This document shows, piece by piece, positions 5,904 to 8,555 of a stretch of 8,555 nt of DNA. Location of the stretch: the NCBI GenBank assembly GCA_003132865.1, contig PKYZ01000565.1:1-8555 (forward strand). The letters are read 5' to 3'. The notes under the pieces were generated by a model, which worked only from the letters and a program-made list of their open reading frames with translations, searched no databases and was not told where the DNA came from. Within the stretch, counting starts at the first letter, position 1. Each line of letters starts with the position of its first letter. The stretch is from Bryobacterales bacterium (GTDB lineage: Bacteria; Acidobacteriota; Terriglobia; Bryobacterales; Bryobacteraceae). Both the position numbers and the translations under genes were made by a program.

Positions 5904-7292
5904 ATGCGTCGCTCGATATTCCAAAAACTCTTGTGGGGGGTGCTGCTGCTGGCCGCGATCGAGCTGGCGCTGCTGAATTTTTCGGTCATGTCGATGGCGG
6001 GCCTGGACCCGGGCGCCGCGGGGCCGGAACTGCGCTGGCGCATGGCATGGGCGACCCTGGCGATGGCGGTGGCAGGCTTGGCCTACGCATTCCTGTTCTC
6101 GCGCCGCCTCCGGCAGCGCATCGGACGGCTGAAGGTCTTTGCCGAAGGACTCGTCACCGGATCGTCACAACTCCCGCCGCCGGACTCGCCGGACGAGTTG
6201 GGCGCACTGGCCGAGTCGTTGGGCCGCGTGGCGGCGCAGGTCAACGAGCTGGTGGACAAAGTGCGGCTGGAGGGCGCGCGCCGCGATGCCATCCTGACCG
6301 GCATGGTGGAAGGCGTGCTTGCGGTGGACCAAGAACTGCGCGTGACCTTTTGTAATGCGGCGTTTGCCACTGCATTCGGCGTGCATGGCCCTGTGCCCGC
6401 GGGTTTGCCGGTGCTGCGGCTGGTGCGCGATCCGGACTTTCTGGAGATGCTGCGCATGGTGGTCGCCTCGGGCGAGTCCTTGAAGCGGCGCATGCATTTG
6501 ATCGGCGCAGACAGCCGATCCTTCGAAGTGCAGGCGGCCCCGCTGGCCGGCGCTTCCAGCAGCGGCGCCATGGCCATGCTGCACGACATCACGGACCTGG
6601 AGCGCCTGGAGCGCGTGCGCAAGGATTTCGTGGCCAATGTTTCGCACGAGTTGCGCACCCCGCTGACTGCCATCCGCGGCTACGCCGAAACGCTACTGGA
6701 CGGCGCGCTGGACGATCCCGACAACCGCCGCCGCTTCGTTGAGATTATTCAATCGCATGCCATACGGCTGAACAACATCGCTTCGGATCTGCTCACGCTA
6801 TCGGAGCTGGAGTCCGGCCGGGCGCCGGTGGCCCCGGGCAGACTGTCCGTGCTGGCCACGTTGGAGGCGGCCATGCGCACGGTCGAATCCGAGGCGGCCA
6901 TGCGGAAGGTTCACCTGGGCTGGGGTACCGTAGAGGACCTGCAGGTGATGGGCAACAAGATCAAGCTGGAGCAGGCGTTTGTCAACCTGCTCGATAACGC
7001 GGTCAAATTCAACCGCGGGGGCGGCGAAGTCTGGGTGGAGGCGGGCCGCATGCCCGGAGGCAAGGTGGCCATCGGCATCGCCGACAGCGGCATCGGGATT
7101 CCTTCCGAGGACTTGCCGCGGATCTTCGAGCGCTTCTATCGCGTGGATAAGGCCCGGTCGCGCGAGGTGGGCGGCACGGGCTTGGGTCTTTCGATCGTCA
7201 AGCACGTCATCGAGCAGATGCAGGGCACGGTTTCGGTGGAGAGCCAGTTGAACAAAGGGTCCAGGTTTACGGTGGTCTTGCCGGAGGCTTGA
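5904..7292 (+). CDS. PhoR-like sensor histidine kinase (HAMP-PAS-HisKA-HATPase)
   Basis: A 462-residue membrane sensor kinase. Membrane helices lie at about 9-31 and 47-66 with only ~15 residues between them, so there is no periplasmic sensor domain and the input is probably sensed in the membrane or by the PAS domain. A HAMP-like linker (67-118) and a PAS domain (about 124-230, ending AMLHDITDLERLE) follow. The HisKA H-box is FVANVSHELRTPLTAIRGYAETL at 242-264, with His248 as phosphorylation site. The ATPase domain shows the N-box NLLDNAVKF (361-369), G1 DSGIGIP (394-400), F-box IFERFYRVDKARSR (407-420) and G2 GGTGLGLS (423-430). Everything needed for activity is present. The layout matches PhoR, but no phoB, phoU or pst gene is seen here, and the only nearby DNA-binding gene lacks a receiver. 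The start ATG has no Shine-Dalgarno; 23 bp separate it from the divergent EEP start. Confidence 0.92.
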   Translation: MRRSIFQKLLWGVLLLAAIELALLNFSVMSMAGLDPGAAGPELRWRMAWATLAMAVAGLAYAFLFSRRLRQRIGRLKVFAEGLVTGSSQLPPPDSPDELGALAESLGRVAAQVNELVDKVRLEGARRDAILTGMVEGVLAVDQELRVTFCNAAFATAFGVHGPVPAGLPVLRLVRDPDFLEMLRMVVASGESLKRRMHLIGADSRSFEVQAAPLAGASSSGAMAMLHDITDLERLERVRKDFVANVSHELRTPLTAIRGYAETLLDGALDDPDNRRRFVEIIQSHAIRLNNIASDLLTLSELESGRAPVAPGRLSVLATLEAAMRTVESEAAMRKVHLGWGTVEDLQVMGNKIKLEQAFVNLLDNAVKFNRGGGEVWVEAGRMPGGKVAIGIADSGIGIPSEDLPRIFERFYRVDKARSREVGGTGLGLSIVKHVIEQMQGTVSVESQLNKGSRFTVVLPEA

Positions 7293-7563
7293 GGAGCGAC
7301 GGTGGCTAGGAGGCTTGTAATACGGGTCCAGAGGACCCGCGCAGACCGGGACAGAGGCGTTAAAATAGGATCTCGCCGATGGAGTGCATCCCTGACAGCA
7401 TGCATACGTCCCAGAACGGCGTTTGGGGACCATGAGCGGCACAAGTCCGAGATGGCGACTTCTCGTCCGAATGGATTGCGTCTGGGTTTCCGACGATCCA
7501 TCCACTACTTCCCAGAAGGCTGTTTCTTGGCGTCCACAGGTCCAAGGTGCCTACGGGAGTGGC
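7293..7563. other. Non-coding stretch between the kinase and the zinc-motif gene
   Basis: About 270 bp between the ends of two convergent genes. I see a hairpin at 7323-7339, then TAAAAT at 7361-7366 and AGGA at 7367-7370 before a tiny 18-codon ORF (7379-7435) that resembles no family. The latter could be chance or the cut-off head of a lost gene. Base composition shifts from high to moderate GC across this stretch. Longer open frames on both strands show no domain or codon signal. Confidence 0.5.
7323..7339. repeat. Hairpin repeat downstream of the kinase gene
   Basis: CGGGTCC pairs with GGACCCG around AGA, a perfect 7-bp stem starting 30 bp after the kinase stop codon. On the minus strand it resembles unit 2 of the element at 1246-1265 (both keep GCGGGT, then a CTCTGG/CTGGAG-like loop, then CCCG). 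It lacks the GTGGGG flank. A transcription end signal is possible; no T-tract follows. Confidence 0.6.
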
Positions 7564-8263
7564 CTATTTCCACTTCGTGTTCAGGACCTGTTCGATGGCG
7601 TTCAACTCTTCCTGGAGAGCCTTGATCCGCCCCTCGGCAGAGTCAATTTCGTTCATCAGGCCAGTGTTGTATCGATTGTACCCGCTGGCATCGAAATCTG
7701 GCTGCCGGCACGCATAGGCTCGTTCATACGACTCGTTGCTGCTACGAAGTTCCTGCTCAGCATAGGAGACTTTCCCATACAAATTGGAAATCTCCCGTTG
7801 CCGTTTGTCGATTTCAAATCGTAATCTGTCAACAGGCCACGATTGCAGAGACTTCACCCATTGACCTTCGAATCGCCCCGCACCTTTGCATTCTGGACAA
7901 GTGACACTCCTTCTGCCATTGCACTTTGCACAGTTTGCATACCGCCCTGGACCCATCGCAACGAGTACACACACCCTTCATGGTGCTCGTGCCATGACAA
8001 GTTTCGCAGTTGGCCCTTCCGCTGCCGCCACAGCGAAAACACGACTCGTACCTTGTGATTATCTTTACGAAGAAATACACGCTTTTCAGTAGGTCCTCGG
8101 TCTTACCAGAGCCATGACAATACTCGCACGTCACCTTTCCAGATTCGCAGCGTGTGCATTTCACATCCACCTTGCCACTCGCTCCGCACGCCGTACAGTT
8201 GCACTCGTTGCACGGTAACGAGCCTCGGCCATGGCAGGCCGAACAAACGTCGTACAGACTCAT
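7564..8263 (-). pseudogene. DnaJ-like CxxCxGxG zinc-motif protein, broken by a one-base frameshift
   Basis: Read as one protein of ~232 residues, this gene encodes nine CxxC units, many as CxxCxGxG, like the central zinc domain of DnaJ but with no J domain: CSACHGRG (7-14), CTACGASG (23-30), CTRCESG, CEYCHGSG (46-53), CFRCGGSG (75-82), CETCHGT, CTRCDGSG (99-106), CAKCNGR and CPECKGAG (122-129). A hydrophilic helical tail (about 145-232) contains a likely coiled coil near the end (EIDSAEGRIKALQEELNAIE). The first 105 codons (8263-7949) and the last part (7947-7564) are in different frames: one extra base near 7948 breaks CTRCDGS|GRYANCAKC. A decayed gene, sequencing error or +1 recoding would all explain it. 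The start is the ATG at 8263, 5 nt after AAGGAG; the ATG at 8266 is too close. Function is unknown: metal-bound protein or RNA/protein scaffold. Low GC suggests transfer. Confidence 0.65.
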
Positions 8264-8274
8264 CATCGCTCCTT

Positions 8275-8555
8275 TCAGGTGTTTATCATGCTATTCGTCT
8301 CGCAGCCTGGAGCTGGCCGTTGGGCGTGCGACATCGCCAGGACCAAGGTATAGAAATTGTACATCTTCATCAGCGGACTTGTGGACCTCCATGGCGTCCG
8401 CGACACCTGAACCAGCCGGAAGGTGTCGAGCTGCCGTGAAACGCGCATCCCGCGGAAGTGAATCCTGCGTACGTTGCCGTCCGCTTCCGGGAAGTAGCCA
8501 TCGAACCACCCAGTTTGGCCAAAGCCTGGACGTCGAACTGAAGTTCGCCGCTGCA
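8275..8555 (-). pseudogene. 3' end of an unrecognised gene upstream of the zinc-motif gene, probably frame-disrupted
   Basis: This is unrecognised. The minus-strand frame ending in TGA at 8277-8275 is open to the window edge (92 codons). Its middle part (8503-8400) reads like protein, with GC-rich third positions (GWFDGYFPEADGNVRRIHFRG). Its stop lies 8 nt before the next ATG, overlapping its ribosome site, as in an operon. Yet the frame next to it is also open, ends at 8291, and reads naturally over its last third (EVHKSADEDVQFLYLGPGD). The third frame reads well only at the far edge (SGELQFDVQALAKLGG). The simplest reading is one gene with one or two frameshifts, like its neighbour. An intact partial gene ending at 8275 is the alternative. 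Confidence 0.35.

Noticed and set aside
1223..7339. A CRISPR array made of the hairpin repeats
   Set aside because: Units are 17-22 bp, far apart or directly abutting, with no regular spacers and no cas genes.
7302..7625. 107-residue plus-strand frame after the kinase
   Set aside because: It runs through the hairpin and into the antisense of the zinc-motif gene, with no domain and no codon bias; likewise the overlapping 133-residue frame at 7423-7824.
7829..8266. The 145-residue frame taken alone as a complete protein
   Set aside because: After CTRCDGS it loses the motif pattern (AVCKLCKVQWQKECHL), while the other frame resumes it exactly; the stop at 7829 is a product of the frameshift.

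Overview
The window looks like the chromosome of a free-living, GC-rich bacterium. I suspect an Acidobacteriota member of the Solibacter/Bryobacter type. That guess rests on the mix of a HGSNAT-like (DUF1624) acyltransferase, a receiver-less OmpR-type regulator and many short GC-rich hairpin repeats, and it is an inference I could not check by search. Most of the window has typical high-GC coding DNA (68% in one 60-base line counted inside the kinase gene). The last ~1.2 kb is clearly different (43-53% in three 60-base lines counted between 7561 and 8100).

Layout. (1) 1-1204, minus: the first 401 codons of glmS, running off the left edge, preceded by a TATAAT box only 7 nt before the ATG. (2) 1221-1265: a tandem pair of hairpins. 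(3) 1275-3835, minus: two membrane-enzyme genes overlapping by 13 bp, a HGSNAT/DUF1624-type acyltransferase followed by a GT39-like GT-C glycosyltransferase. Read in the direction of transcription the order is acyltransferase, glycosyltransferase, glmS, so this may be an envelope or glycan module with its aminosugar supply. (4) 3836-4292: a 457-bp regulatory gap with two diverged copies of a 61-bp repeat, several dyads, a pair of 7-bp direct repeats at 11-bp pitch, and a possible 25-residue arginine-rich ORF. (5) 4293-4661, plus: a stand-alone winged-helix DNA-binding protein without a receiver domain. (6) 4671-4692: a hairpin between convergent genes. (7) 4696-5880, minus: an endonuclease/exonuclease/phosphatase (EEP) family protein, whose coding sequence contains two tandem copies of the hairpin element in frame. 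(8) 5904-7292, plus: a PhoR-like sensor histidine kinase, divergent from the EEP gene with only 23 bp between start codons and with no response regulator beside it in this window. (9) 7293-7563: non-coding, with another hairpin. (10) 7564-8263, minus: a lower-GC gene for a protein of repeated CxxCxGxG zinc motifs plus a helical tail, broken by a one-base frameshift. (11) 8275-8555, minus: the 3' part of another gene directly upstream of it, apparently also with broken reading frame.

The points most worth following are the hairpin family (six units with different stems but a related loop, one pair lying inside a coding region), the duplicated operator-like region before the receiver-less regulator, the -10 boxes placed exactly 7 nt before the starts of glmS and the EEP gene (suggesting leaderless transcripts), and the foreign-looking decaying segment at the right end.
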